Source of the DNA: Bifidobacterium sp. UBA744
Lineage (GTDB): Bacteria; Actinomycetota; Actinomycetes; Actinomycetales; Bifidobacteriaceae
DNA: 19,789 nucleotides
Direction: 5' to 3'
Assembly (NCBI GenBank): GCA_002298605.1
Contig: DBKS01000018.1
Coordinates: forward strand, 1 to 19,789
How positions within the stretch are numbered: position 1 is the first letter of the stretch; every line of letters starts with the position of its first letter. The notes under the pieces were generated by a model. The model was not told where the DNA came from. It saw only the letters and a program-made list of their open reading frames with translations, and made no database searches. The position numbers and the translations under genes are program-made. This document shows positions 7,490-14,208 of this stretch, one piece after another.

Positions 7490-8983
7490 CTAGTTCACCA
7501 GCTTCCCGAATCGGGCCACACGGCCGTGGTCGAGTTCAAGCACATGGCTGCAATACCGGGCGACCGCCGCCATGTCGTGGCTGATCATCACGACGGTGAT
7601 CCCTGTGGCGTTGAGCCGGGACACAATGCCGAGCAGACGCGCGGAACGCCGCGTGTCCAGACCCGCGGTGGGTTCGTCGAGCACCAGGATGGGGGTTTGC
7701 ATGGCGAGCACCGAGGCCAGTGCGACGCTGCGACGGTCCCCGTATCCCAGGGTGGCCGGCGACACGTCGGCATAGCCGGTGAGGCCGAAATCGTCCATCA
7801 TCCGGTCGACGACCTCGTCGACCTGCCGGCCGGAGCGGCCGAGCGCCTTGGCCCCGAAGGCGATTTCCTCGCGCGTCGACGAGCAGAAGATCTGATGGTC
7901 CGGATTTTGGAAGCAATACCCCACATGCGCGGCGAGCTTGCCGACCGCGTGGCTGCGCGTGTCGAGCCCGTCGACGACCACCCGTCCGCTGGTTGGTGCC
8001 AGCAACGCGTTGAGGTGTCTGGCGAGCGTGGTTTTGCCGGAGCCGTTGCGGCCGATCAGGCCGACGAATGCGCCGCGGGGAATGGCGACCGTCACGTCGT
8101 CGAGGGCGGGGGGCGTTGGCGACGTGACGCCGCCGTAACGATGCGTCAGATGATCGACGACGATGGCCTCGTCGCCGTCGATTCGGTCATGCTCGCCGTC
8201 CTCACGCACCTTGAGCGCCGGAGGCTCGCCGGGCACCATGACGCCCAGCGATTCCAGCAGCCGCGGTTCGCGGGAGAACAGGTCTGCGTCGCCGTCCCTG
8301 ACGACGCGCCCCCGGTCGAGCAGCACGATGCGATCGGCCCACCGCGCCAGATGCCTGGTGTCCTGTTCGGCCATCACCACGGTCAGCGTGCGGTCGCGGC
8401 GGATGCGCCCCAGCACGTCGAACACCTCGCGTTTGCCGTCAGGGTCAAGCGCCGCGGTCGGCTCGTCGAGCACCAGCACGTCCGGGTCGGGGGCGAGGGC
8501 GGCCGCGATGGCGACCCGCTGCATCTGCCCGCCGGACAGGCTCGACGGCACGCGTGCGCGCATGCCCTGCATGCCCACCATGGCGAGTACTTCGTCAACG
8601 CGGCGGTCCATGGTACGGGGATCCATGCCGCGCTGCTCGAGGGGGAAGGCGACCTCCTCCTCCACGCTGGCGCAGAACAACTGCGATTCGGGGTCCTGCT
8701 GGACGTATCCCACGCGCCGCGACAGCCGGGCGACCGAAACGTCACGGGTGTTCTCGCCACCTATCTCGACCATGCCGGCCATGGTGCCGTCGGCGAGATT
8801 GGGGATGATGCCGGCCAGCGCCATGAGCAGCGTGGATTTGCCCGCCCCGGTGGCGCCGACCACCCCGGTGAACGATCCGGCTTCGACATCGAGGCTCACA
8901 TCGTCAAGGCCGATGACGGGATACCCGCCATCGGCCAGTGGTGCGTACCGCCAGGAGAGGCGATTGACGCGAATCAGGCTCAC
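7490..8983 (-). CDS. ECF transporter fused double ATP-binding protein (EcfA-EcfA' fusion)
   Basis: A 497-residue protein with two ABC ATPase domains joined by a linker (about 250-272), as in YkoD-like proteins. Domain 1 has Walker A GATGAGKS (43-50), Q-loop QQDPESQLF (95-103), signature LSGGQ (149-153) and Walker B VLVLDEPTAALD, but Gln207 stands where the H-loop His is expected (VVMAEQD). Domain 2 has Walker A GRNGSGKT (311-318), Q-loop FQNPDHQIF, Walker B ILVLDEPTAGLD and H-loop His469 (VVMISHD), but its signature is LGYGD (412-416) rather than LSGGQ. Both changes fall in the same composite ATP site, so one site looks canonical and the other degenerate. The start is the GTG at 8983, which overlaps the S-component stop as GTGA. 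An in-frame extension further upstream overlaps the S gene and is not needed. Confidence 0.95.
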   Translation of the reverse strand: MSLIRVNRLSWRYAPLADGGYPVIGLDDVSLDVEAGSFTGVVGATGAGKSTLLMALAGIIPNLADGTMAGMVEIGGENTRDVSVARLSRRVGYVQQDPESQLFCASVEEEVAFPLEQRGMDPRTMDRRVDEVLAMVGMQGMRARVPSSLSGGQMQRVAIAAALAPDPDVLVLDEPTAALDPDGKREVFDVLGRIRRDRTLTVVMAEQDTRHLARWADRIVLLDRGRVVRDGDADLFSREPRLLESLGVMVPGEPPALKVREDGEHDRIDGDEAIVVDHLTHRYGGVTSPTPPALDDVTVAIPRGAFVGLIGRNGSGKTTLARHLNALLAPTSGRVVVDGLDTRSHAVGKLAAHVGYCFQNPDHQIFCSSTREEIAFGAKALGRSGRQVDEVVDRMMDDFGLTGYADVSPATLGYGDRRSVALASVLAMQTPILVLDEPTAGLDTRRSARLLGIVSRLNATGITVVMISHDMAAVARYCSHVLELDHGRVARFGKLVN

Positions 8984-9519
8984 TCGCCCGCCTTGACGCC
9001 GAGGTTGCCCAGACGCACCAGCGGCGGATACGCCTTGCGCACCGCGAAGAACAACGCGAGGCCGATGACCAGGCCGACGACGGCCTGGGCCGAGTTGCCG
9101 AGCACTTCGCCGAGCGCGGGGCCCCATCCGGACAGGATGCCGCCGGCGATGAAGTAGCCGAACACCTTCCACACGCCGGCCACCACGGACCACAGGACGA
9201 TGTCGAGCGCCTTGAGCTTCTTGACGGCAAGCCCCACGATCAGGGCCTGCACGCCGTCGATCACGAAGGTGAACGGCGCCCACTGCGGGTAGCCGGAGAT
9301 GAGGTCTCCGAGCGCGGGGCCAAGACCGCCGACGATGCCGCCCACCCACGGTCCGAAGGCGTAGGCGGAGAAGAAGATCATGGCGTCCGACAGGTTCAGA
9401 TAGCCTCGGGTCGGGGTGGGAATCTTGACGAACATGGTGACCACGGTGGTCACCGCGGTCATAACGGCGATCAACGGGATCGTGCTCGCGGTCAGCGCCT
9501 TGTGCGTACGTGCGGACAT
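8980..9519 (-). CDS. ECF transporter S component (substrate-binding membrane protein), substrate unknown
   Basis: A 179-residue membrane protein with five or six hydrophobic helices. The segment GYLNLSDAMIFFSAYAFGP, followed by GGIVGGLGPALGDLISGYP, is the hallmark of the riboflavin-type/DUF1393-like S-component group (PF07155-like, judged from memory). The Ala18-xxx-Ala22 pair in helix 1 (IAVMTAVTTV) matches the AxxxA motif by which S components contact the T component. It is first in the operon S, double ATPase, T, regulator, so this is a dedicated module. The ATG at 9519 has a perfect AGGAGG nine bases upstream. Vitamins such as riboflavin, hydroxymethylpyrimidine or B6 forms are typical of the group, and the neighbouring B6 and methionine genes and the Lrp-type regulator hint at related compounds, but the sequence does not settle it. 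Confidence 0.88.
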   Translation of the reverse strand: MSARTHKALTASTIPLIAVMTAVTTVVTMFVKIPTPTRGYLNLSDAMIFFSAYAFGPWVGGIVGGLGPALGDLISGYPQWAPFTFVIDGVQALIVGLAVKKLKALDIVLWSVVAGVWKVFGYFIAGGILSGWGPALGEVLGNSAQAVVGLVIGLALFFAVRKAYPPLVRLGNLGVKAGE

Positions 9520-9564
9520 GAAATGAAACCTCCTAGAAATTCATCTCTTCTGATTCTTGATAGA

Positions 9565-9570
9565 ATTATA
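9565..9570 (-). promoter_or_regulatory. Consensus -10 element of the ECF operon
   Basis: On the minus strand this reads TATAAT, an exact consensus -10 box, in an AT-rich stretch that stands out from the GC-rich surroundings. Transcription would start near 9558 and give a leader of about 40 bases containing AGGAGG before the ATG at 9519. The expected -35 position (about 9588-9593) reads CCCTGT, a poor match, so the promoter may need an activator. The leader is too short for a riboswitch. Confidence 0.65.
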
Positions 9571-9573
9571 GTC

Positions 9574-9585
9574 GTTTTCGAAAGC
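9574..9585. promoter_or_regulatory. Candidate operator: palindrome between the -35 and -10 regions of the ECF promoter
   Basis: The sequence GTTTTCGAAAGC has a perfect TTTCGAAA core (9576-9583), extended by a G-T and a G-C pair. It sits four bases upstream of TATAAT, where a bound protein would block RNA polymerase. The operon's own Lrp/AsnC regulator is an obvious candidate ligand, by inference only. Confidence 0.35.
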
Positions 9586-9612
9586 AAACAGGGGTTAAAA
9601 CAATCAAAAACA

Positions 9613-9631
9613 TCGGATATTGAAATCCTGA
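9613..9631. promoter_or_regulatory. Candidate operator: imperfect AT-centred inverted repeat upstream of the ECF promoter
   Basis: TCGGAT (9613-9618) and ATCCTGA (9625-9631) form an imperfect palindrome with arms GGAT/ATCC around ATTGAA. It lies about 45 bases upstream of the -10 box. Lrp-family sites are typically AT-centred imperfect palindromes about 15 bases long, often repeated upstream of promoters. The match to the E. coli Lrp consensus is weak. Confidence 0.3.
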
Positions 9632-9700
9632 TTTTTTGCGGACGCCCCCAGACGCCCCATGGTAGCCGCGGGCCTGCCCGGCACGAGCGAAACACCGACG

Positions 9701-9736
9701 ATAGCGTCCCGCGCCGAAAACGACGCGGGACGCTGT
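9701..9736 (-). terminator. Strong stem-loop downstream of metY, probable terminator
   Basis: AGCGTCCCGCG (9703-9713) and CGCGGGACGCT (9724-9734) pair perfectly over 11 bases around a 10-base loop, CCGAAAACGA. A G-T and an A-T pair extend the stem by two. It lies about 65 bases past the metY stop in the transcription direction, before the ECF promoter island. No T-run follows on either strand, so it would be a GC-stem, actinobacterial-style terminator or an mRNA-stabilising hairpin. Confidence 0.5.
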
Positions 9737-9800
9737 GTCGCGCAGACCCCCCCACGGCTCTCCCCCGGGCCGGCAGGCTAGCGCATGTCGGAGGCTGCCG

Positions 9801-11117
9801 TCACTTGGCCAGACCGGAGGCGCGGACAGCCTCGAAACCGGCCTTGAGGTCGTCGAGGATGTCCTCGATGTTCTCGGTACCGATCGACAGGCGGATGGTA
9901 CCCTGGTGGATGCCCTGGTCCTCCAGCTCCTCCAGCGTCTCCTGGGAGTGGGTGGTGGAAGCCGGGTGGATCACCAGGCTCTTGGCATCGGCAACGTTGG
10001 CCAGCAGGCTGAACAGGTGCAGGTTGTCGATGAACACGCGCGCCGCGTCCTTGCCGCCCTTGATGTCGAAGGTGAAGATCGAGCCGGCGCCGTTCGGGAA
10101 GTACTTCTTGTACAGATCGTGGTCCTTGCGACCCTCGATGGACGGGTGGGAGATGGACTCGACCTCCGGGACGGTCTTCAGATAGTCGATGACCTTCAAC
10201 GCGTTCTGGACATGGCGCTCGACGCGCAGGGACAGGGTCTCCGTGCCCTGCAGCAGCAGGAACGCGGCGAGCGGGGACAACGTGGCGCCGGTGTCGCGCA
10301 GCAGGATGGCGCGCACGCGGGTCACGAAGGCGGTGCCGCCCAGCGCCTCGTAGAAGTTGAGGCCGTGGTAGGAGGGATCCGGCTCGGTCAGGGTCGGGAA
10401 CTTGCCCGGCACCTCGGCCCAGTTGAACTTGCCGCCCTCGACGATCACGCCGCCGAGCGTGGTGCCGTGGCCGCCGATGAACTTGGTAGCGGACTCGACC
10501 ACGACGTCGGCGCCGTGCTCAAGCGGGCGGAACAGGTACGGGGTGGCGAAGGTGTTGTCGACGATCACCGGCAGATGATGCTTGTGGGCGATGGCGGTGA
10601 TGGCCTCGAAGTCCGGCAGGTCGGCGTTCGGATTGCCGAAGGTCTCGAAGTAGACGAGCTTGGTGTTCTCCCGGATGGCGTCCTCGAACTCCTGCGGGTT
10701 CTCGGCGGACACGAAGGTGGTGGTCACGCCGTCGCGCGGCAGGGTGTGGCGCAGCAGGTTGAAGGTGCCGCCGTACACGTTCTTGGCGGCGACGATGTGG
10801 TCGCCGGTCTGGGTGATGTTGCGCACGGCGTATTCGACGGCCGCGGCGCCGGACGCGACCGCAAGGCCAGCGGTGCCGCCCTCGAGGGCCGCGATGCGGT
10901 CCTCGAACACAGCCTGGGTGGAGTTGGTCAGACGGCCGTAGATGTTGCCGGGGTCGGCCAGTCCGAAGCGGGCCTCGGCGTGGTCGAAGTTGTGGAAGAC
11001 GTAGCTGGTGGTCTGGTAGATCGGCACGGCGCGGGAATCAGTCACCGGGTCGGCCTGCTCCTGGCCGACGTGCAGCTGCAGGGTTTCGAAACGGTAGTTC
11101 TTGTTGGCTTCTGTCAT
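9801..11117 (-). CDS. metY: O-acetylhomoserine sulfhydrylase (O-acetylhomoserine aminocarboxypropyltransferase)
   Basis: A 438-residue cytoplasmic PLP enzyme that makes homocysteine from O-acetylhomoserine and sulfide; the family can also use O-acetylserine. The length and sequence fit MetY rather than the shorter MetB/MetC. PLP-binding features: Tyr60 and Arg62 in GNIYGRLTNST, the GVASG-like loop VASGAAAVEYA (88-98), Tyr115 in KNVYGGTFNLL, Asp187 in VIVDNTFATP, and the Schiff-base Lys212 in SATKFIGGHGTT. LVIHPASTTHSQ near the C-terminus is a family signature. The ATG at 11117 is chosen because AAGGAG stands six bases upstream; an in-frame TTG five codons earlier overlaps that ribosome site. 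Codon use is strongly biased to a few codons (AAG, CTG, GGC, GAG), suggesting high expression. It depends on the PLP made by the pdxST products encoded next door. Confidence 0.95.
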   Translation of the reverse strand: MTEANKNYRFETLQLHVGQEQADPVTDSRAVPIYQTTSYVFHNFDHAEARFGLADPGNIYGRLTNSTQAVFEDRIAALEGGTAGLAVASGAAAVEYAVRNITQTGDHIVAAKNVYGGTFNLLRHTLPRDGVTTTFVSAENPQEFEDAIRENTKLVYFETFGNPNADLPDFEAITAIAHKHHLPVIVDNTFATPYLFRPLEHGADVVVESATKFIGGHGTTLGGVIVEGGKFNWAEVPGKFPTLTEPDPSYHGLNFYEALGGTAFVTRVRAILLRDTGATLSPLAAFLLLQGTETLSLRVERHVQNALKVIDYLKTVPEVESISHPSIEGRKDHDLYKKYFPNGAGSIFTFDIKGGKDAARVFIDNLHLFSLLANVADAKSLVIHPASTTHSQETLEELEDQGIHQGTIRLSIGTENIEDILDDLKAGFEAVRASGLAK

Positions 11118-11195
11118 GATGCGCTCCTTCAACGATCGGACTGTGCTGGTTCGCCACCCGCCGGTCGTGAGGCGGTTGGCGAGGTGATGTCTACG

Positions 11196-11225
11196 ACCCT
11201 ACGGGTATGCCGGCCCCGCGCGCAA
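11196..11225 (-). promoter_or_regulatory. Possible metY promoter
   Basis: On the minus strand TTGCGC (11225-11220) and TAGGGT (11201-11196) are separated by 18 bases. That is a plausible -35/-10 pair placing transcription start near 11189, with a leader of about 70 bases before the ATG at 11117. The hexamers are only moderate matches. Further upstream, TATAGGTAACC and GATAACG are alternatives. No methionine or SAM riboswitch structure was recognised. Confidence 0.35.
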
Positions 11226-11317
11226 GCCAGACGTTATCGGGGTTACCTATAGCCTCTTAACATCCCAGTCGGCAGTAAGGATGAAGGGCGGGGCGAAATC
11301 GTCGGGAGCACCGGAGA

Positions 11318-11350
11318 CGGGGCGCGACACGCCGATGGCACCGCGCCCCG
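11318..11350 (-). terminator. GC-rich stem-loop just after pdxT, probable terminator
   Basis: CGGGGCGCG (11318-11326) and CGCGCCCCG (11342-11350) pair over nine bases, enclosing a 15-base loop that itself contains GCC/GGC. The stem begins five bases after the pdxT stop in the transcription direction. There is no clear U-run beyond it, so termination strength is uncertain; it may also limit read-through into metY. Confidence 0.5.
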
Positions 11351-11355
11351 ACCGG

Positions 11356-12012
11356 TCACAGGCCCAGGAACAGCTCGTGGATGCGCGTGTCGCCGGTGAG
11401 TTCCGGATGGAACGCGGTGGCGACGATCCGCCCCTGGCGCAGGGCCACGGGATGGCCGTCCACCACGGTTGCCACGCGCGCCTTGTCGCCGACCGACACC
11501 ACATACGGACCGCGGATGAACACCAGCGGGAAGTCGCGGATGACGTCACCGTCGCCCGCCTGCCCGAAGTCGGCCACCGCGTCGAAGCTGCCGAGCTGGC
11601 GTCCGTAGGCGTTGCGGCGCACGGTGGCGTCCAGCGCGCCGAAATAGACGTTCGGATCATTCTCCAGCCTCCGGGCGAGTAGGATCATGCCCGCGCAGGT
11701 GCCGAGCACGGGTTTGCCGGCGGCCAGATGATCGGCGATGGGCTGGAACAATCCGGTGGATCTGAGCAGCTTGCCCTGCGTGGTGGATTCCCCGCCGGGC
11801 AGGATCACGCGATCGACGGACCCGTCGAAATCCGACGCCTGGCGCAGCAGCTTCCACGGCGCGCCCAGCCTGTCGAGCATGGCCGCATGCTCGGCGAAGG
11901 CGCCCTGCACCGCGAGGATCCCGGTGACACCGTGACGCGCGGAATCCCGCCCCGCGGCGACGTCGTCGGACTGCTCCTTGGAGATGTATTCAACGGCGAC
12001 GACCATGCTCAC
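11356..12012 (-). CDS. pdxT: Pyridoxal 5'-phosphate synthase glutaminase subunit
   Basis: A 218-residue class-I glutaminase that releases ammonia from glutamine and channels it to PdxS for PLP synthesis. The catalytic triad is visible: Cys106 in GTCAGM, and His202 with Glu204 in FHPEL. Other signatures are GILAVQGAFAEH (31-42), LPGGEST (71-77), which forms the oxyanion region, and RGPY (167-170). About 27 residues precede the usual family start (GILAVQG), giving an unusual N-terminal extension. The GTG at 12012 overlaps the pdxS stop as GTGA, and an ATG two codons later at 12006 is an equally good start. Both imply translational coupling with pdxS, which suits a 12:12 complex. A start nearer the conserved domain is not excluded but would lose this coupling. 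Confidence 0.95.
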   Translation of the reverse strand: MSMVVAVEYISKEQSDDVAAGRDSARHGVTGILAVQGAFAEHAAMLDRLGAPWKLLRQASDFDGSVDRVILPGGESTTQGKLLRSTGLFQPIADHLAAGKPVLGTCAGMILLARRLENDPNVYFGALDATVRRNAYGRQLGSFDAVADFGQAGDGDVIRDFPLVFIRGPYVVSVGDKARVATVVDGHPVALRQGRIVATAFHPELTGDTRIHELFLGL

Positions 12013-12884
12013 TCACCCCGCGCGGCCATGATGGTCTGGATCTCGTCCTCGTTGATGCCGACCATGGCCTCGCCCAGATTGGAGGACAGGCGGGCCAGCA
12101 GATCGGCATCCTGCCAGTTGGCCGTGGCCTGCACGATGGCCGCGGCGCGCTTGGCCGGGTCCCCGGACTTGAAGATGCCGGAGCCTACGAACACACCCTC
12201 GGCGCCAAGTTCCATCATCAGCGCGGCGTCGGCGGGGGTCGCCACGCCGCCGGCCGCGAAGTTCACCACGGGCAAGCGGCCGTTGTCGTGCACGTACTTG
12301 GCGAGGTCGTAGGGCACGGCCAGCTGCTTGGCTGCCTCGTACACCTCGTCGTCGCGCAGACCGGCCAGCTCGCGGATCTGCTTGTTCATGGTGCGCATGT
12401 GACGCACCGCCTGGATCACGTCGCCGGTGCCGGGCTCACCCTTGGTGCGGATCATCGCCGCGCCTTCGGCGATGCGACGCAGCGCCTCGCCGAGGTTCTT
12501 GGCGCCGCAGACGAACGGCACCTCGAACTGGTTCTTGTCGATGTGGTAGACATCGTCGGCCGGGGAAAGCACTTCGGACTCGTCGATGTAGTCGATGTCG
12601 ATGGCCTGCAGGATCCGGGCCTCGGCGATGTGCCCGATGCGTACCTTGGCCATCACCGGAATGGACACGGCTTCCTGAATGCCCCGAATCATGGCCGGGT
12701 CCGACATGCGGGACACACCGCCAGCGGCGCGGATGTCCGCGGGGATCCGCTCAAGCGCCATCACCGCGCACGCGCCGGCGTCCTGCGCGATTTTCGCCTG
12801 CTCGGGCGTCGTGACGTCCATGATGACGCCGCCCTTGAGCATCTGCGCCAGGTTTCTGTTGAGTTCGGCCCTGTTCTCCGCCAT
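12009..12884 (-). CDS. pdxS: Pyridoxal 5'-phosphate synthase lyase subunit
   Basis: A 291-residue TIM-barrel enzyme that makes PLP directly from ribose 5-phosphate, glyceraldehyde 3-phosphate and the ammonia delivered by PdxT, in the deoxyxylulose-independent route. Key residues are present: Asp23 (GGVIMDV), the Schiff-base Lys80 (VMAKVRIGH), the second active-site Lys148 (IRTKGEPGTG), and the phosphate-binding glycine loops in FAAGGVATPADAA and GVFVGSGIFKS. The length is normal for the family and the sequence is highly conserved with no gaps. The ATG at 12884 is preceded by GAAGGGA seven bases upstream. It is the first gene of the pdxS-pdxT operon and diverges from the pyridoxal kinase gene. 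Confidence 0.98.
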   Translation of the reverse strand: MAENRAELNRNLAQMLKGGVIMDVTTPEQAKIAQDAGACAVMALERIPADIRAAGGVSRMSDPAMIRGIQEAVSIPVMAKVRIGHIAEARILQAIDIDYIDESEVLSPADDVYHIDKNQFEVPFVCGAKNLGEALRRIAEGAAMIRTKGEPGTGDVIQAVRHMRTMNKQIRELAGLRDDEVYEAAKQLAVPYDLAKYVHDNGRLPVVNFAAGGVATPADAALMMELGAEGVFVGSGIFKSGDPAKRAAAIVQATANWQDADLLARLSSNLGEAMVGINEDEIQTIMAARGE

Positions 12885-13194
12885 GTCATATCCCTTCGGT
12901 TGTGGAACGGTATTGCGTTTGACAGTGCATATGCTACGGGCATCTTGTTGCCCGATGGCGGAACACCCTCCGGCGTCCGATGGGAAAAATCATTGGCCGG
13001 CCAGAACCCGGCCGCGGCGGATTGCACAGGCGCGGCAAAATGGCTCGTCGATCGAACGGACGTCTTTCGATTCCCGGCACTTTGCCCACGCGACGTCCCG
13101 GATATGAAACATGCGGCGCGCACGCACCGATCCGAAGGCCGAAACCGCGGTTCGCGAGATTCTTTGTCTCCGGCGTGTCGCTAGAGTCTTCCCT
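12885..13194. other. Divergent intergenic region between pdxS and the pyridoxal kinase gene
   Basis: These 310 bases hold no convincing gene. They must carry the pdxS promoter (minus strand) and the kinase promoter (plus strand). Visible elements are a GCATATGC palindrome at 12927-12934, which lies upstream of pdxS and overlaps a minus-strand TAGCAT that could be its -10 box, and TAGAGT at 13182-13187 just ahead of the kinase. A shared regulator could act on both operons from here. No known B6-responsive site was recognised. Confidence 0.6.
13182..13187 (+). promoter_or_regulatory. Possible -10 element for a leaderless pyridoxal kinase transcript
   Basis: TAGAGT fits the TANNNT pattern and ends seven bases before the ATG at 13195, the spacing at which transcription would start at the start codon. 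No ribosome-binding sequence precedes this ATG, which supports a leaderless message, common in actinobacteria. A good -35 hexamer was not found at the expected distance. Confidence 0.4.
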
Positions 13195-14076
13195 ATGAGC
13201 GAAGAGCACAGTCTTTACGAGCGGGATCCACGGTACATTCCCCGGGTGGCGGCGGTACACGACATGTGCGGATACGGCACCTGTTCGCTGACCTGCGCGA
13301 TTCCGATCCTGTCGGCCTGCGGCTGCGACGTCTGCCCGGTGCCGACCGCCCTGTTCTCCGCCCACACCATGTTCCCGGTGTTCACCTTCCACGACACCAC
13401 CGATCTGCTCGACGACTACCTGGACGCGTGGCGCGAGGAGCGCGTGGACCTCGACGGCGTGTACTCGGGTTTTCTGGGCAGCGCGGCCCAGGTTTCGATC
13501 ATTGAACGGCTGTATCGCGACTATCCGAAGGCACTGCGTCTGGTCGACCCGGTGATGGGCGACGACGGCCGGACCTATCCGACGTACACGCCTGACATGT
13601 GCCGGGCGGTGGTCCGCCTGGCGCGGAAGGCCGACGTGCTGATGCCCAATCTCACGGAGGCCTCGATCCTCACCGGCCGGCAATGGGCCGGATCGGATCT
13701 GCCCGACGCCGCCGTGCGCGATCTCGTCGGGGCGCTGCTGGACCTCGGCGCCCGCAATGTGGTCCTCAAGGGCGTCGACCGCGACGACGGCCTGATTCGC
13801 AACTACGTCGCCTCGCGGGAGCGGGGCGCCTCAGCCTGCACCGAGATATCCCACCGCAAGCTGCCGTTCATGGCACCCGGCACCGGGGACACCTTCGCCT
13901 CCGCATTGGTCGGGGCGGTGATGGCGGGCCGGCCGCTGGTCGAGGCCGCGCGCATCGCCGGCGAATTCGTCCGTTCTGCCATGGAGCACACACCCGACCA
14001 ACCCGGGCACGCCGAGCGCGGCGTCAGCTTCGAGCTGAGCCTTGGCATGCTGACCGGCCTCGTGAGGGAGAGCTGA
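13195..14076 (+). CDS. pdxY: Pyridoxal/pyridoxamine kinase (ribokinase-like superfamily)
   Basis: A 293-residue kinase expected to phosphorylate pyridoxal, pyridoxamine or pyridoxine for B6 salvage. The N-terminal VAAVHDMCGYGTCSLT (18-33), followed by PVPTALFSAHTMF (48-60), is the substrate-pocket pattern of the pyridoxamine-kinase group in Gram-positive bacteria. DPVMGDDG (118-125) is the Mg/phosphate region, and PNLTEA (151-156) and VLKGV follow as in PdxY/ThiD proteins. GTGD (229-232) is the anion hole with the catalytic base Asp232. ThiD-type hydroxymethylpyrimidine kinases are relatives, and dual activity cannot be excluded. The ATG at 13195 is chosen because upstream in-frame codons lack family similarity; no ribosome site is seen and the message may be leaderless. 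Its position opposite pdxST supports a B6 role. The symbol is used for the family; pdxK is an alternative name. Confidence 0.88.
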   Translation: MSEEHSLYERDPRYIPRVAAVHDMCGYGTCSLTCAIPILSACGCDVCPVPTALFSAHTMFPVFTFHDTTDLLDDYLDAWREERVDLDGVYSGFLGSAAQVSIIERLYRDYPKALRLVDPVMGDDGRTYPTYTPDMCRAVVRLARKADVLMPNLTEASILTGRQWAGSDLPDAAVRDLVGALLDLGARNVVLKGVDRDDGLIRNYVASRERGASACTEISHRKLPFMAPGTGDTFASALVGAVMAGRPLVEAARIAGEFVRSAMEHTPDQPGHAERGVSFELSLGMLTGLVRES

Positions 14077-14100
14077 AACGGCGACCCGCCGCCCCGCCAC

Positions 14101-14139
14101 CGCCGGCGAAGGCGACGACACGCCCGGAAGACGCCGGCG
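14101..14139. repeat. Inverted/direct repeat of CGCCGGCG after the pyridoxal kinase gene
   Basis: The self-complementary octamer CGCCGGCG occurs at 14101-14108 and 14132-14139, 24 bases after the kinase stop, and the two copies can pair as an 8-base stem. It may serve as a GC-rich terminator before yraN. In DNA this rich in GC, a chance occurrence is quite possible. Confidence 0.3.
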
Positions 14140-14208
14140 AGCGCCACATCCGCGCACAATGCCCGGCGCGGCTTGTCTCCGGCACGTCACCGGTGCTGTG
14201 CTGGAGGC

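Noticed and set aside
6713..9157. 814-codon plus-strand open frame opposite the ECF operon
   Set aside because: Low-complexity Gln/His/Arg composition and no recognisable motif; the minus strand encodes three clear ECF proteins over the same bases.
8984..9349. Upstream extension of the double ATPase frame
   Set aside because: It overlaps the S-component gene in another frame and has Arg-rich shadow composition; the GTG at 8983 overlapping the S stop is the natural start.
9520..9800. Riboswitch ahead of the ECF operon (FMN, TPP or similar)
   Set aside because: The apparent leader from the TATAAT box is only about 40 bases, and no conserved riboswitch core sequence was recognised in the region.
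9735..11252. 505-codon plus-strand open frame opposite metY
   Set aside because: Val/Gly/Asp-rich antisense shadow of a highly codon-biased gene; no family features.
12919..12924. Perfect plus-strand TTGACA as -35 for the pyridoxal kinase
   Set aside because: No acceptable -10 hexamer lies 16-18 bases downstream, and the leader would be over 230 bases; probably coincidental.
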